DNA from: Chara braunii
Taxonomy: Eukaryota; Streptophyta; Charophyceae; Charales; Characeae
Reading direction: 5' to 3'
Assembly: GCA_003427395.1 (NCBI GenBank)
Contig: BFEA01000361.1
Coordinates: 82,692-108,749, forward strand
Length of the DNA stretch: 26,058 nucleotides
The notes under the pieces were generated by a model. It ran no database searches and had not been told where the DNA came from. It saw only the letters and a list, made by a program, of their open reading frames with translations. A program made the position numbers and the translations under genes. The stretch's first letter is position 1; every line of letters begins with the position of its first letter. Positions 25,984-26,058 of this stretch are shown here, piece after piece.

Positions 25984-26058
<75 letters not shown>
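25960..26058. repeat. (CT)n microsatellite at the window edge
   Basis: Almost pure ct dinucleotides from about 25988 to the last base, preceded by t-rich ctc sequence. It may end the assembled contig rather than the biology. Confidence 0.9.

Larger units (their letters stand above)
25187..26058 (-). mobile_element. 5' LTR of a minus-strand LTR retrotransposon (runs off the window)
   Basis: On the minus strand the LTR ends ...ctacgaccgaca (25187), a canonical CA terminus, 3 bp before the primer-binding site. Its start is outside the window, so it exceeds 870 bp. A TATA-like gataaaaggg on the minus strand (25874-25883) could be the core promoter. A 9-bp hairpin cctcccgaa/ttcgggagg (25519-25543) with a 7-base loop lies inside, next to a run of nine or ten A. 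Confidence 0.75.

Overview
The window is repeat-dense eukaryotic nuclear DNA with no host gene I can recognise. The protein fragments (a Ty3/gypsy-like Gag, a CCHC-protease-RT-RNase H Pol, a LINE reverse transcriptase) and the primer site matching plant-type tRNA-Asp point to the green-plant lineage. The style resembles a repeat-rich charophyte alga such as Chara; that is an impression from protein style, not proof. Four isolated N bases (1606, 3782, 3846, 11250) suggest a draft assembly.

Layout. 1-14.4 kb is a patchwork of non-coding repeats: four minus-strand poly(A)-tailed retroposon ends (near 0.14, 1.4, 7.0 and 11.2 kb), GAT-rich and C-rich simple sequence, a 33-bp minisatellite (5.5-5.8 kb), two foldbacks (4.8-5.06 and 5.9-6.07 kb) and several 0.1-0.6 kb direct duplications. 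14.49-20.77 kb is a decayed minus-strand LINE whose 3' coding part is split by a 4,035-bp insertion (14631-18665). The LINE frame resumes on the far side, and an 11-bp direct repeat flanks the insertion. The insertion carries, on the minus strand, a chain of short overlapping ORFs that includes two diverged copies of one unrecognised protein module, followed by a Gag gene broken by a 10-bp tandem duplication. 20.78-21.15 kb holds a 120-bp direct repeat. 21.2-24.45 kb is a plus-strand pol fragment (zinc knuckle, protease, RT, RNase H; no integrase) with a candidate -1 frameshift site, a nonsense codon and a second frameshift. 24.45-26.06 kb is the 5' part of another minus-strand LTR element: leader, tRNA-Asp primer-binding site, and more than 870 bp of LTR ending in a CT microsatellite at the window edge.

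Nothing here looks like a working cellular pathway. The most novel item is the tandemly duplicated, unrecognised protein module with stop/start-overlapping ORFs upstream of gag. The cleanest structural result is the LINE/insertion nesting. The gag and pol parts lie on opposite strands and need not belong to one element.
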